A stretch of DNA of 64,000 nt from Lachnospiraceae bacterium UBA7143 (lineage in GTDB: Bacteria > Bacillota > Clostridia > Lachnospirales > Lachnospiraceae), in assembly GCA_002491905.1 (NCBI GenBank), contig DKWV01000011.1:67718-131717 (forward strand). Direction: 5' to 3'. Positions 27,494-35,654 of the stretch are shown one piece after another (the first letter of the stretch is position 1; every line of letters begins with the position of its first letter). Position numbers and translations under genes: made by a program. Under the pieces are notes generated by a model. That model ran no database searches. It saw nothing but the letters and a program-made list of their open reading frames with translations, and was not told the DNA's origin.

Positions 27494-28208
27494 TGCAAAG
27501 GAACGTCTTGTAAACGGTATTATAAAGGAGAACCCGACCTTTGTCCTGATGCTGGGCATGTGTCCCACGCTGGCGGTGACCACCTCGGCGATCAACGGTC
27601 TGGGTATGGGGCTTACCACCATGGTGGTGCTGGCCCTGAGCAATGTATTCATTTCCATGCTCAGAAACATCATACCGGATAAGGTGAGGATTCCGGCGTT
27701 TATTGTGATTATTGCCTCCTTTGTGACCATGGTGGAGCTGCTCTTGCAGGGTTTTATTCCTTTCCTCTATGACGCGCTCGGCATTTACATTCCGCTGATC
27801 GTGGTAAACTGTATCATCCTCGGGCGTGCGGAGGCGTATGCATACAAAAATCCTGTGATTCCGTCGCTGTTTGACGGCATCGGCATGGGACTTGGATTCT
27901 CTGTTGCGCTGACCTGTATCGGTGCGGTGAGGGAGCTTCTGGGAGCGGGAGAGATCTTCGGCATTCATGTGATGCCGGACAGTTACGTGCCGGTGAGCAT
28001 CTTTATTATGGCACCGGGTGCGTTCTTCGTGCTGGCGCTTCTGACGGCAATCCAGAATAAGGTGAAGATTGCCGGGGAGAGAAAAGGAAAGGATATGTCA
28101 AAGATCCAGTCCGGCTGCGGAAACGACTGCATGAACTGTGCGGAGGCAGGCTGTTCGAGGCGTCTGATCGACGAGACGAAGGGAGAGGGGGAAAAGAAGA
28201 ATGCTTAA
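27486..28208 (+). CDS. rnfE: Rnf complex subunit RnfE with a C-terminal cysteine-rich tail
   Basis: RnfE is a membrane subunit with six helices; in Rnf and Nqr, it and RnfA hold an intramembrane [2Fe-2S] cluster, and the expected cysteines are seen at Cys26 (MCPTLAVTT) and Cys109 (NCIILGRAEA). ATG 27486 with GGAGG at 27473-27477 is the start. After the last helix, a 45-residue tail contains Cys211, Cys215, Cys218 and Cys223 (CGNDCMNCAEAGC). This spacing could bind a metal or an extra Fe-S cluster on the cytosolic side. It overlaps rnfA by eight bases. Confidence 0.94.
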   Translation: MNSAKERLVNGIIKENPTFVLMLGMCPTLAVTTSAINGLGMGLTTMVVLALSNVFISMLRNIIPDKVRIPAFIVIIASFVTMVELLLQGFIPFLYDALGIYIPLIVVNCIILGRAEAYAYKNPVIPSLFDGIGMGLGFSVALTCIGAVRELLGAGEIFGIHVMPDSYVPVSIFIMAPGAFFVLALLTAIQNKVKIAGERKGKDMSKIQSGCGNDCMNCAEAGCSRRLIDETKGEGEKKNA

Positions 28209-28779
28209 AGATTTATTAGTGATTTTGATTGCGTCCTCCCTTGTAAATAATGTGGTGTTAAGCCAGTTCCTGGGGCTGTGCCCGTTCCTTGGCGTGTCCA
28301 AGAAGACGGAGACGGCAACGGGCATGGGCGTGGCGGTTATCTTTGTCATTACGCTGGCCTCGGCGGTGGCGGGAGCAATCTATCAGTTTATCCTGCAGCC
28401 TTTTCATATCGAATATTTACAGACCATCGTATTTATTCTGGTCATTGCGGCGCTGGTGCAGTTTGTGGAAATGTTTTTAAAGAAATTTATCCCGGGGCTG
28501 TATCAGTCGCTGGGCGTGTACCTGCCCCTGATCACCACGAACTGCGCGGTGCTGGGTGTGGCGCTGACAAATGTGCAGAAGAATTACGGGATTCTGACCG
28601 GCATAGTCAATGGCTTTGCGACGGCGGTAGGTTTCACGATTTCCATTATTATTCTGGCGGGAATCCGGGAGAAGCTTAAGTACAATGATATACCGGAATC
28701 CTTCCAGGGAATGCCGATTGTGCTGGTGACGGCTGGATTGATGGCGATTGCGTTCTGCGGATTTTCCGGATTACTCTAA
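28201..28779 (+). CDS. rnfA: Rnf complex subunit RnfA
   Basis: This 192-residue membrane protein is the pseudo-symmetric partner of RnfE. The paired motifs LGLCPFLGVSKK and TTNCAVLGVAL supply the cysteines of the shared intramembrane cluster. Six hydrophobic segments fit the family. It overlaps the end of rnfE by eight bases, with GGGGG/AAAGAAG preceding the start, and rnfB follows after 23 bases. Confidence 0.96.
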   Translation: MLKDLLVILIASSLVNNVVLSQFLGLCPFLGVSKKTETATGMGVAVIFVITLASAVAGAIYQFILQPFHIEYLQTIVFILVIAALVQFVEMFLKKFIPGLYQSLGVYLPLITTNCAVLGVALTNVQKNYGILTGIVNGFATAVGFTISIIILAGIREKLKYNDIPESFQGMPIVLVTAGLMAIAFCGFSGLL

Positions 28780-28802
28780 CAATGTGAAATATGGAGGTTA
28801 AT

Positions 28803-29594
28803 ATGGATATAGCGGGCATTTTAATGGCTACGGGGATCGTGGGAGCGGTGGGCCTGTTTGTGGGTCTGTTCCTGGGTGTGGCCGGTATTAAATTCAAAGT
28901 GGATGTGGATGAGAGGGAGGAGGCCATTCTTGGCGTCCTTCCCGGAAATAACTGCGGCGGCTGCGGCTATGCGGGGTGTTCTGGTCTGGCGGCGGCGATT
29001 GTGAAAGGCGAAGCGCCTGCAAATGCCTGCCCGGTCGGCGGTGAGAAAGTGGGCGCGCAAGTGGCGCAGATCATGGGCGTAGAGGCAGGCGAGAGTGTGT
29101 GCAAAGTGGCCTTTGTGAAGTGCCGGGGCGACAGGGAACGCACCCGCGTGGACTATGACTATACGGGCGTCTCTGACTGTGCCATGGCGGCGTTTGTGCC
29201 GAACGGCGGTCCCAAAGCCTGTAACGACGGCTGTCTCGGTTTTGGAAACTGTGTGAAGGCATGTCCTTTCGATGCGATTCATGTGGTAAACGGCGTGGCC
29301 GTGGTGGATAAGGAGGCATGCAAGGCGTGCGGCAAGTGCGTGGCGGCATGTCCGAAGCACCTGATCGAACTGATACCCTATGATGCGAAGCACGTGGTGG
29401 CATGCAGCTCAAAGGAGAAAGGTCCTGTGACCATGAAGGCCTGCGACGTGGGATGTATCGCCTGCCAGCTCTGTAAGAAGAACTGCCCGGCGGATGCGAT
29501 TGTGATCGAAGATTTCCACGCGATCATCGATCAGGAGAAGTGTACCGGGTGCGGGACGTGTAAGGAGAAGTGTCCGAAGAAGGTCATCGTGTAA
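28803..29594 (+). CDS. rnfB: Rnf complex subunit RnfB
   Basis: RnfB accepts electrons from ferredoxin. It has one N-terminal membrane helix (about residues 5-25), the CGGCGYAGC motif of the Fe-S domain, then ferredoxin-type motifs: CNDGCLGFGNCVKACP, CKACGKCVAACP, CDVGCIACQLCKKNCP and CTGCGTCKEKCP. The start at ATG 28803 follows GGAGG; an in-frame ATG at 28791 lies before that site. It ends the rnfCDGEAB operon. Confidence 0.95.
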   Translation: MDIAGILMATGIVGAVGLFVGLFLGVAGIKFKVDVDEREEAILGVLPGNNCGGCGYAGCSGLAAAIVKGEAPANACPVGGEKVGAQVAQIMGVEAGESVCKVAFVKCRGDRERTRVDYDYTGVSDCAMAAFVPNGGPKACNDGCLGFGNCVKACPFDAIHVVNGVAVVDKEACKACGKCVAACPKHLIELIPYDAKHVVACSSKEKGPVTMKACDVGCIACQLCKKNCPADAIVIEDFHAIIDQEKCTGCGTCKEKCPKKVIV

Positions 29595-29633
29595 AATTTG
29601 AGAAGTACTTCTATTTTAAACGGGGAGAAAAGC

Positions 29634-30932
29634 ATGGAAGGACAGTTGAAGAGCGGAACGGTTCTCACCTCTGAGAGCGGTACGAAATATACGGTAAAGC
29701 AACTGCTCGGAGCAGGCGGACAGGGGGAAGTATACTCGGTGGAAACCGAAAATAAGCTGCATGCCCTGAAGTGGTATTATAAGAACACCGCAACCCAAAA
29801 CCAGAAGGAAATTCTGGATAATCTGATCCAGAGCGGCCCGCCGGACGATTCGTTCCTGTGGCCGCAGGATATGATTTTCAGGACATACGGGGAAGCGTTC
29901 GGCTATATTATGCCACTCCGGCCAAAAAATTACAGAAGTATCGTGGATATGATGAAGAGAAAGGCGGAACCCTCTTTTTACTGCCTGTGCAGGGCGGCCT
30001 ATCATCTGACCAGAGGATATAATGCGCTGCACGGGAAGGGCTACAGCTACCGCGATATTTCTTTTGGCAATGTCTTTTTTGATCCCGATACGGGGGATGT
30101 CCTGATCTGCGATAACGATAACGTTTCTTATAACGGGGCGAAAACCGGTGTGTACGGGACACCCCGCTTTATGGCACCCGAAATTGTGACAGGAAAGGCG
30201 AAACCGTCCCGGAATACGGACCTCTTTTCCCTGGCGGTGCTGCTCTTTTACATGTTTATGTTAAACCACCCTTTAGAGGGCAGGAGAGAGGCGCGGATCA
30301 AGTGCATGGATATTCATGCCATGAACATGCTGTACGGGACAGATCCGCTGTTTATCTTTGATCCCGATAACAATGACAACAGGCCCCTTGCGGGGTATCA
30401 GGACAATGCCCTGATCTTCTGGGATCTGTATCCGCAGCAGCTTAAGGATCTTTTTACTACGTCCTTTACCGTGGGGCTTGGACAGCCAAACCGCCGGATT
30501 ACGGAGGGCAAATGGATGGAGACCTTTGCGAACCTCATGTCTGGCATTATGCTCTGCCAAAACTGCGGCAGCGAGGTGTTTTACGATGCGGCTAAGGAAG
30601 CGAACGGCGTCGCGCACACCTGCTGGGGATGCCAGAAAACGGTGGCTGTGCCGCCTAAAATCGTGATCGGTAAAAGTACGGTATTGCTGATGACTAACAC
30701 GAAACTGTATAAACACCACACCGAGGGAAATTATGATATGGAGACAAAAGTCGGAGAGGTGGTGCAGAATCCCGACAACCCGAAACTGTGGGGTATCAGA
30801 AATCTGTCCGGAGATAACTGGACATACATTAAGGCGGACGGAACGCAGGTGCCTGTGCCGCCGGGCCGCTCGGCGGCGATCGTCAGGGACACGAAGATCG
30901 ACTTCGGGCAGCTGACGGGAGAATTTCATTGA
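29634..30932 (+). CDS. Serine/threonine protein kinase-like protein with zinc ribbon and C-terminal beta domain
   Basis: The 432-residue protein has a Gly-rich loop GAGGQGEVY (26-34), a catalytic lysine at K46, a YRD catalytic loop (139-141, with Tyr in place of His), a DND metal motif (160-162, in place of DFG) and APE (181-183). All catalytic residues appear present, so it is probably active. A zinc ribbon with Cys308-Cys311 and Cys330-Cys333 follows. The last 90 residues are beta-rich (NPDNPKLWGIRNLS, FGQLTGEFH) and could be an FHA-like phosphopeptide-binding fold. It heads a five-gene set with LRR, VWA, PP2C and TerY-C-like genes. The start is ATG 29634 behind GGGGAG. Confidence 0.85.
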   Translation: MEGQLKSGTVLTSESGTKYTVKQLLGAGGQGEVYSVETENKLHALKWYYKNTATQNQKEILDNLIQSGPPDDSFLWPQDMIFRTYGEAFGYIMPLRPKNYRSIVDMMKRKAEPSFYCLCRAAYHLTRGYNALHGKGYSYRDISFGNVFFDPDTGDVLICDNDNVSYNGAKTGVYGTPRFMAPEIVTGKAKPSRNTDLFSLAVLLFYMFMLNHPLEGRREARIKCMDIHAMNMLYGTDPLFIFDPDNNDNRPLAGYQDNALIFWDLYPQQLKDLFTTSFTVGLGQPNRRITEGKWMETFANLMSGIMLCQNCGSEVFYDAAKEANGVAHTCWGCQKTVAVPPKIVIGKSTVLLMTNTKLYKHHTEGNYDMETKVGEVVQNPDNPKLWGIRNLSGDNWTYIKADGTQVPVPPGRSAAIVRDTKIDFGQLTGEFH

Positions 30933-30950
30933 GGAGCAAGATAAACGGGT

Positions 30951-32147
30951 ATGGAAGACGATAAGGTTTTAGCGGGCCTGATACATGACTATCCGGATGC
31001 GCTTTCCGACAGAAAGAGACTGCAGGCTCTTCTTCTGGATTTTTTTCCGCAGGACAGGCGGAAGAGAAATCTGCTTATGATTGTATTTGACGACGGCATT
31101 GTGGGGGAGATGAGAAGCCTTGGAAAAATAGACCAGATGATGATGCATCGGTTTGTCAGATCGATCGAGCAGGGGTACGATATCCGAACGAAAAGCGCGG
31201 AAGCTGCCGTGAAAGCGTGGATAAAAGCGTTGGGGCTGTCGGCGGACGACAATGACGGCAAGAGTGACCAAGGCAGTCAAATGGAAGAAACGGATCTCGC
31301 AGAAGGTAGGAGACAGACTGTTAACGCTGAGAGGGAGTGGGTTCCCTGCGAGAGCGACAGCCTGTATGAATTTGAGGAGACGTCAAGGGGCCTGCGAATT
31401 CTTAAGTATGTTGACTTTGACGAGCCGGTGGTGGTGATTCCCAATACCATCGAGGGGAAAAAGGTGATTGCGGTCGGGAATTACGCCTTTAAGGGCTGCG
31501 TTGGCATCGAGAAGATCATTATCTCCGAGGGCATTGAAATTTTGGGGAACGGTGCGTTCCTTAACTGCAAAGGATTGAAGGAGGCTGTACTGCCGGGGTC
31601 GCTTAGGGGTATCGGCAGCACGGATGCAACAGGCTGTCCCAAGATTCTGGGAAGCGAGATCAAATATGAGGGCGCTTTTGAGTACAGCGGACTGGAAGAG
31701 ATTATCGTGCCGGACAGTGTGAAATATATCGGTGAAAATAGCTTTGCAGGCTGTGGACAGCTCAAGCGGGCAGTACTGCCGGACAAACTGAAGGAAATAA
31801 GGGAAAATACATTCCGCTGGTGCAAGAGTCTTCGGGAAGTGGTTTTTCCACGGGAATTGGATGCGATCAGAATATCGGCTTTTGAAGGCTGCGTCACCCT
31901 GCAGACAGTCGATCTCCCGGAGGGGGTAACTGGTATTGAGGAGGGTGCCTTCGCGGGGTGTAAAAGTCTGGAAAGTATTTATATACCTGATTCCGTCACT
32001 GAAATTGGCGGCGGAAAAGGAACTGGCTTCTTGAAGACTTTCGGGGAGCCTGACGAGCGGCATGAGAATTTTACGATCCGATGCAATATGGGTTCTTATG
32101 CCATGCAGTATGCCAGGGCACAGCAGATCAGATGCGTGAGAGCATAA
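30951..32147 (+). CDS. BspA-type leucine-rich-repeat protein with novel N-terminal domain
   Basis: Residues from about 135 form LRR_5-type repeats, with recurrent YIGENSFAGC, EIRENTFRWC and GIEEGAFAGCKSLESIYIPDSV units. The first 95 residues are a separate helical domain (KRLQALLLDFFPQDRRKRNLL) that I do not recognise. No signal peptide is present, so unlike most BspA-type proteins it is expected in the cytosol. It lies between kinase and TerY-like genes, 18 and 18 bases apart, and so may provide a binding scaffold for the signalling module. Confidence 0.8.
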   Translation: MEDDKVLAGLIHDYPDALSDRKRLQALLLDFFPQDRRKRNLLMIVFDDGIVGEMRSLGKIDQMMMHRFVRSIEQGYDIRTKSAEAAVKAWIKALGLSADDNDGKSDQGSQMEETDLAEGRRQTVNAEREWVPCESDSLYEFEETSRGLRILKYVDFDEPVVVIPNTIEGKKVIAVGNYAFKGCVGIEKIIISEGIEILGNGAFLNCKGLKEAVLPGSLRGIGSTDATGCPKILGSEIKYEGAFEYSGLEEIIVPDSVKYIGENSFAGCGQLKRAVLPDKLKEIRENTFRWCKSLREVVFPRELDAIRISAFEGCVTLQTVDLPEGVTGIEEGAFAGCKSLESIYIPDSVTEIGGGKGTGFLKTFGEPDERHENFTIRCNMGSYAMQYARAQQIRCVRA

Positions 32148-32165
32148 AGTGAAGGAGGAACGAGT

Positions 32166-32879
32166 ATGGGAGAAATGAAAAGACCGGGAGGAGAACTGGC
32201 GAGCAGACCGCTTCATTTTTTTTGGATTGTGGATTGTTCCGGTTCTATGTATGGAGAGAAGATTGGCACGGTGAATCATGCCATCCAGTCCACTATCCCG
32301 GAGATGGTATCCGCGGCGGAAAATAACCCGAATGCGCAGCTAATGATCCGAACCCTGAAATTTTCCACCGGGGCTTCTTGGGTGACGAGCAATCCTGTCA
32401 ATGTGGAGGATTTTGCGTGGGACGATCTGGAGGCCGTCGGGGTGACGGATCTGGGAAAGGCTTTTGAACTGCTGGCGGCGCAGCTTACGATTCCGCCTAT
32501 GTCTGACAGAGCGCTTCCGCCCGTTCTCGTTCTGTTGTCTGACGGACAGCCTACGGATGATTATAAAAAGGCGCTGGCTGAGTTAAAGAAGCTGCCTTGG
32601 GGCAAGAAGGCAGTCAGGATTGCAATTTCTATCGGGCAGGATGCGGACGATGCCGTTCTGGAGGAATTTACAGGTAATAAGGAGCTGGTGCTGCAGGCCA
32701 ATAACGCGGCGGCTCTCACAAAGATGATCAAGTGGGCTTCCACGGCGGCCTCTCTGGTATCGGCGCCGGCGAGCATTGCGGCAGATACGGCAGGGCAGGA
32801 AGGAGATACCCCGGTCATAGTCGATCTGGGAGGCAGGATACCCGATCTGGATGATATTCAGGAAGGCGATGTCTGGTAA
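32166..32879 (+). CDS. TerY-like von Willebrand factor A domain protein
   Basis: This 237-residue protein is essentially a single VWA domain. The metal site is complete: DCSGS at residues 23-27, the Thr94-Asp95 pair and LSDGQPTD with Asp126. Family features resemble TerY of tellurite-resistance gene clusters. TerY proteins usually also carry a C-terminal TerY-C zinc domain, absent here but encoded as a separate gene three positions on. TerY, PP2C and kinase genes are known as a recurring triad in Ter-type stress systems; no other ter genes occur in the window. Confidence 0.85.
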   Translation: MGEMKRPGGELASRPLHFFWIVDCSGSMYGEKIGTVNHAIQSTIPEMVSAAENNPNAQLMIRTLKFSTGASWVTSNPVNVEDFAWDDLEAVGVTDLGKAFELLAAQLTIPPMSDRALPPVLVLLSDGQPTDDYKKALAELKKLPWGKKAVRIAISIGQDADDAVLEEFTGNKELVLQANNAAALTKMIKWASTAASLVSAPASIAADTAGQEGDTPVIVDLGGRIPDLDDIQEGDVW

Positions 32880-32894
32880 CAGTGTGAGGAAAGT

Positions 32895-33758
32895 ATGCAT
32901 TTGCGCATGATGGAGAGGATGCTTCATATGATAAGAAGCGTATTTGGCGAGTCGGTACAGGGCGCATCCCATATACGGAGTGGCAGGGAGTGTCAGGACA
33001 GCCTGAAAAAGGTGATAAAAGATTCAGGCGCGGTGATTCTGGCGGTGGCTGACGGACACGGGAGCGATTCCTGTCCCTACAGCAAGGCAGGCTCCTTTGC
33101 GGCAGTCAATGTATTCTGCAAGATCATGGGAGAGTATCTGGAGACCTATGCCGGACAGCAGGAAATGCTCTTTACCCTTTTGAAACGGGAGGGTGATACG
33201 AAAATCGCGCAGGAGATCGACGCCGAGTGGAAACGCAGAATCCTGAGACTGCATGCCAGATGCAAGAGGGAAATTCCTTTAGGTGAAGGACAGAATAAGG
33301 ACAGGGAAGCGGTTTATAAACTGTACGGCAGCACATTGCTGGGGCTGGTCATTACAGAAGAATTTCTCTTCGCGTTCCAGCTCGGAGACGGGGATATTGT
33401 GAAGGTGTCGGAAGATGGCGTATACAGTGTCATTGAGCCTGATAAGATTCTCGGCACGGAAACCCACTCACTCAGCAAAACGGAATCCTGGAAGAAGGCC
33501 ATCACGCTGATTCGGAAACGGGAGGAGACGGAACAGCGGCCCGTCATGTATATGCTTTCCTCGGACGGACTGGCCAACAGCTATAAAAATGACGAAGAGT
33601 TTAAAAAGACCTGCATGGATTATTATGTCCTGCTGAAAGAACACGGTGTGAAGGCGGTGTCTGACCATTTGAAGATATGGCTGCAGGAGACGAGCGAAAT
33701 GGGCTGCGGCGATGATATCACGGCGCTGTTTGCCTACGAGACGGGGCAGGAATCATAA
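32895..33758 (+). CDS. PP2C-type protein phosphatase
   Basis: The metal-binding motif AVADGHGSD (Asp53-Gly54) and the closing GCGDDITALFAYE motif mark a PPM/PP2C phosphatase, with the QLGDGD segment between. It would counteract the kinase encoded 3 kb upstream. ATG 32895 has a GAGGAAA site; ATG 32928, just before RSVFGES, has GGAGAGGA and gives a more usual N-terminus. It is 15 bases after the VWA gene and 28 before the TerY-C-like gene. Confidence 0.88.
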   Translation: MHLRMMERMLHMIRSVFGESVQGASHIRSGRECQDSLKKVIKDSGAVILAVADGHGSDSCPYSKAGSFAAVNVFCKIMGEYLETYAGQQEMLFTLLKREGDTKIAQEIDAEWKRRILRLHARCKREIPLGEGQNKDREAVYKLYGSTLLGLVITEEFLFAFQLGDGDIVKVSEDGVYSVIEPDKILGTETHSLSKTESWKKAITLIRKREETEQRPVMYMLSSDGLANSYKNDEEFKKTCMDYYVLLKEHGVKAVSDHLKIWLQETSEMGCGDDITALFAYETGQES

Positions 33759-33786
33759 TCGTATGCTTTGAAAGGGGTATGTCTGA

Positions 33787-34134
33787 ATGGAAGCTCGCAT
33801 TGCACTGTGTAAATGCAAAGAAGGAAAAAGCATATACGGCGTCCGTTTGGAGAAAACGGAGATCGGATGGAAATATACATGGGCATTTCCAGTAAAGGAG
33901 GCGGCCGCCAGGCGGGAGCACTACGATGAAACAAAGATTGTCGGGCAGATTTTCCCTGACGTCGGCTATCCGGGCTGTCCATACTGCGGGACAAAGGATT
34001 TCGTGGTCTGTGACTGCGGTAAACTGAACTGCCATAACGGGAACGATACCCATTTTACATGCAATTGGTGTGGCCTGTCAGGAACCCTTGGCAGCTATGA
34101 CGGTTCGGGATTTGGTTCCGGCGGCGATCTATAG
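33787..34134 (+). CDS. TerY-C-like zinc-binding protein
   Basis: This 115-residue protein has Cys pairs CPYCG, CDCG, the cysteine of KLNCHN and CNWCG, an arrangement resembling the TerY-C metal-binding domain normally fused to the VWA domain of TerY. An unusual Gly/Ser-rich end follows. Encoded beside VWA and PP2C genes, it probably acts with them as an independent chain. Confidence 0.72.
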   Translation: MEARIALCKCKEGKSIYGVRLEKTEIGWKYTWAFPVKEAAARREHYDETKIVGQIFPDVGYPGCPYCGTKDFVVCDCGKLNCHNGNDTHFTCNWCGLSGTLGSYDGSGFGSGGDL

Positions 34135-34154
34135 GATTGGGAGAGGAGAGTAAA

Positions 34155-35180
34155 ATGCAGACAGTGAAACTTGGAAAGACAGGGATCGTGACAAATAAGA
34201 ACGCTTTCGGTGCGCTGCCGATTCAGCGGATCAGTGATGAGGAGGCGGTAAAGCTCCTGCGGAAAGCGTATGAGAACGGCATGACCTTTTTCGATACGGC
34301 GCGCTGGTACTCGGACAGCGAGCACAAGGTGGGGCTTGCTTTTGAGGGAATGCGGGAGAAGGTCTTTATCGCGACCAAAACAGGTTCTCAGAATGCAGAG
34401 GGCTTCTGGAAGGATCTGGAGACCAGTCTGGAAAATTTAAAGACGGATTATATTGACATTTACCAATTTCACAATCCGGCATTCTGCCCGAAGCCGGGGG
34501 ATGAGAGCGGCCTTTATGACGCGGCACTTCAGGCGAAGGAGCAGGGAAAGATCCGGCATATTGGCATCACGAACCATCGTCTTGCGGTGGCGCATGACGC
34601 CATTGACAGTGGTCTTTATGAGACGCTGCAGTTTCCGTTCTGCTATCTGGCGACTGACAAGGACATTGAGCTGGTGGAAAAGTGTAAGGCGGTGGACATG
34701 GGCTTTATCGCCATGAAAGCGCTCTCCGGCGGCCTGATTACCAATTCGGCGGCGGCTTACGCGTATCTTTCGCAGTATGATAATGTGCTGCCCATCTGGG
34801 GTGTACAGAGGGAGGCGGAGCTTGACGAATTTCTTTCTTACATAGACAATCCGCCCGCTATGACCGAGGAACTTAAGGCTTTGATTGAGCATGACCGGAA
34901 AGAGTTGCTTGGCGAGTTCTGCAGGGGCTGCGGTTACTGTATGCCCTGCCCGGTAGGGATTGAGATCAATATGTGCGCACGGATGTCGCTGATGATCCGC
35001 CGCGCGCCCTCTGCAGGATATCTGGGAGAGGAATGGCAGGAGAAGATGGGGAAGATTGAGGCGTGCCTGCACTGTAACCAGTGTAAGAGCAAATGCCCTT
35101 ATGAATTAGATACGCCCGCGCTCTTGGCAAAGAATCTGGAAGATTACAGGAACGTGCTGGCGGGGAAGGCCAGTGTATAA
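34155..35180 (+). CDS. Aldo/keto reductase with C-terminal [4Fe-4S] ferredoxin-like domain
   Basis: The N-terminal 240 residues form an NADPH-dependent aldo/keto reductase barrel, with FFDTARWYSDSE (Asp/Tyr of the catalytic tetrad) and FIATKTGS (Lys). The C-terminal part has CRGCGYCMPCP and CLHCNQCKSKCP, so it binds Fe-S clusters. Such two-domain AKRs are common in anaerobes, but the substrate is unknown. ATG 34155 follows a GAGAGGAGAG site; 20 bases separate it from the TerY-C-like gene, so it may belong to the same transcript. Confidence 0.88.
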   Translation: MQTVKLGKTGIVTNKNAFGALPIQRISDEEAVKLLRKAYENGMTFFDTARWYSDSEHKVGLAFEGMREKVFIATKTGSQNAEGFWKDLETSLENLKTDYIDIYQFHNPAFCPKPGDESGLYDAALQAKEQGKIRHIGITNHRLAVAHDAIDSGLYETLQFPFCYLATDKDIELVEKCKAVDMGFIAMKALSGGLITNSAAAYAYLSQYDNVLPIWGVQREAELDEFLSYIDNPPAMTEELKALIEHDRKELLGEFCRGCGYCMPCPVGIEINMCARMSLMIRRAPSAGYLGEEWQEKMGKIEACLHCNQCKSKCPYELDTPALLAKNLEDYRNVLAGKASV

Positions 35181-35221
35181 GAGACAGCGGGTTTCGGGTG
35201 TATTGGGAGGAGAATTAGTTT

Positions 35222-35617
35222 ATGAAGTATAAAGTGAAAGTGACGGTAATTGACAAAAAGCTGTATCCTGAATTGCAGGAGAAGTATTGTGCGGATCCGA
35301 ATGCCGGCGCATGCCCCTGCTACAATGTGGGAGATGAGTTCCTTTTTGAGAGAGATGAAGAAAATGACCATTTCTGGCATGGCGGCCTGAATACACTTGT
35401 CAAAACCTCTGCCGATCCCGACACAGTTGCAGGCGGTCCGAAGATGCCGCACTGCTCGGAGGCATGGGATGCCATTGCACGTTATATTTATACGGGCTTG
35501 CAGGGCGGTTCGATTATGAAGGGCTGGATGAAAAGGGAAAATGAAATGATAGCCTGCTGCTCGGACGGAACAAGACCGGTTATCTTTAGGATTGAGAGAA
35601 TGGATGCGGAGAGGTAA
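35222..35617 (+). CDS. TIGR04076-family small protein
   Basis: The 131-residue protein has an N-terminal KYKVKVTVIDKKLYPELQ, a CPCYNVGDEFLF core and a C-terminal cysteine-containing stretch (MIACCSDGTRPVIFRIER), all typical of the TIGR04076 family. Members are common in anaerobes and of unknown function, often beside redox genes. It follows the aldo/keto reductase by about 40 bases with a GGGAGGAG site. Confidence 0.8.
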   Translation: MKYKVKVTVIDKKLYPELQEKYCADPNAGACPCYNVGDEFLFERDEENDHFWHGGLNTLVKTSADPDTVAGGPKMPHCSEAWDAIARYIYTGLQGGSIMKGWMKRENEMIACCSDGTRPVIFRIERMDAER

Positions 35618-35654
35618 TTCCTATGAGGTGAGTGCATACGTGGAGGTAATGCCA

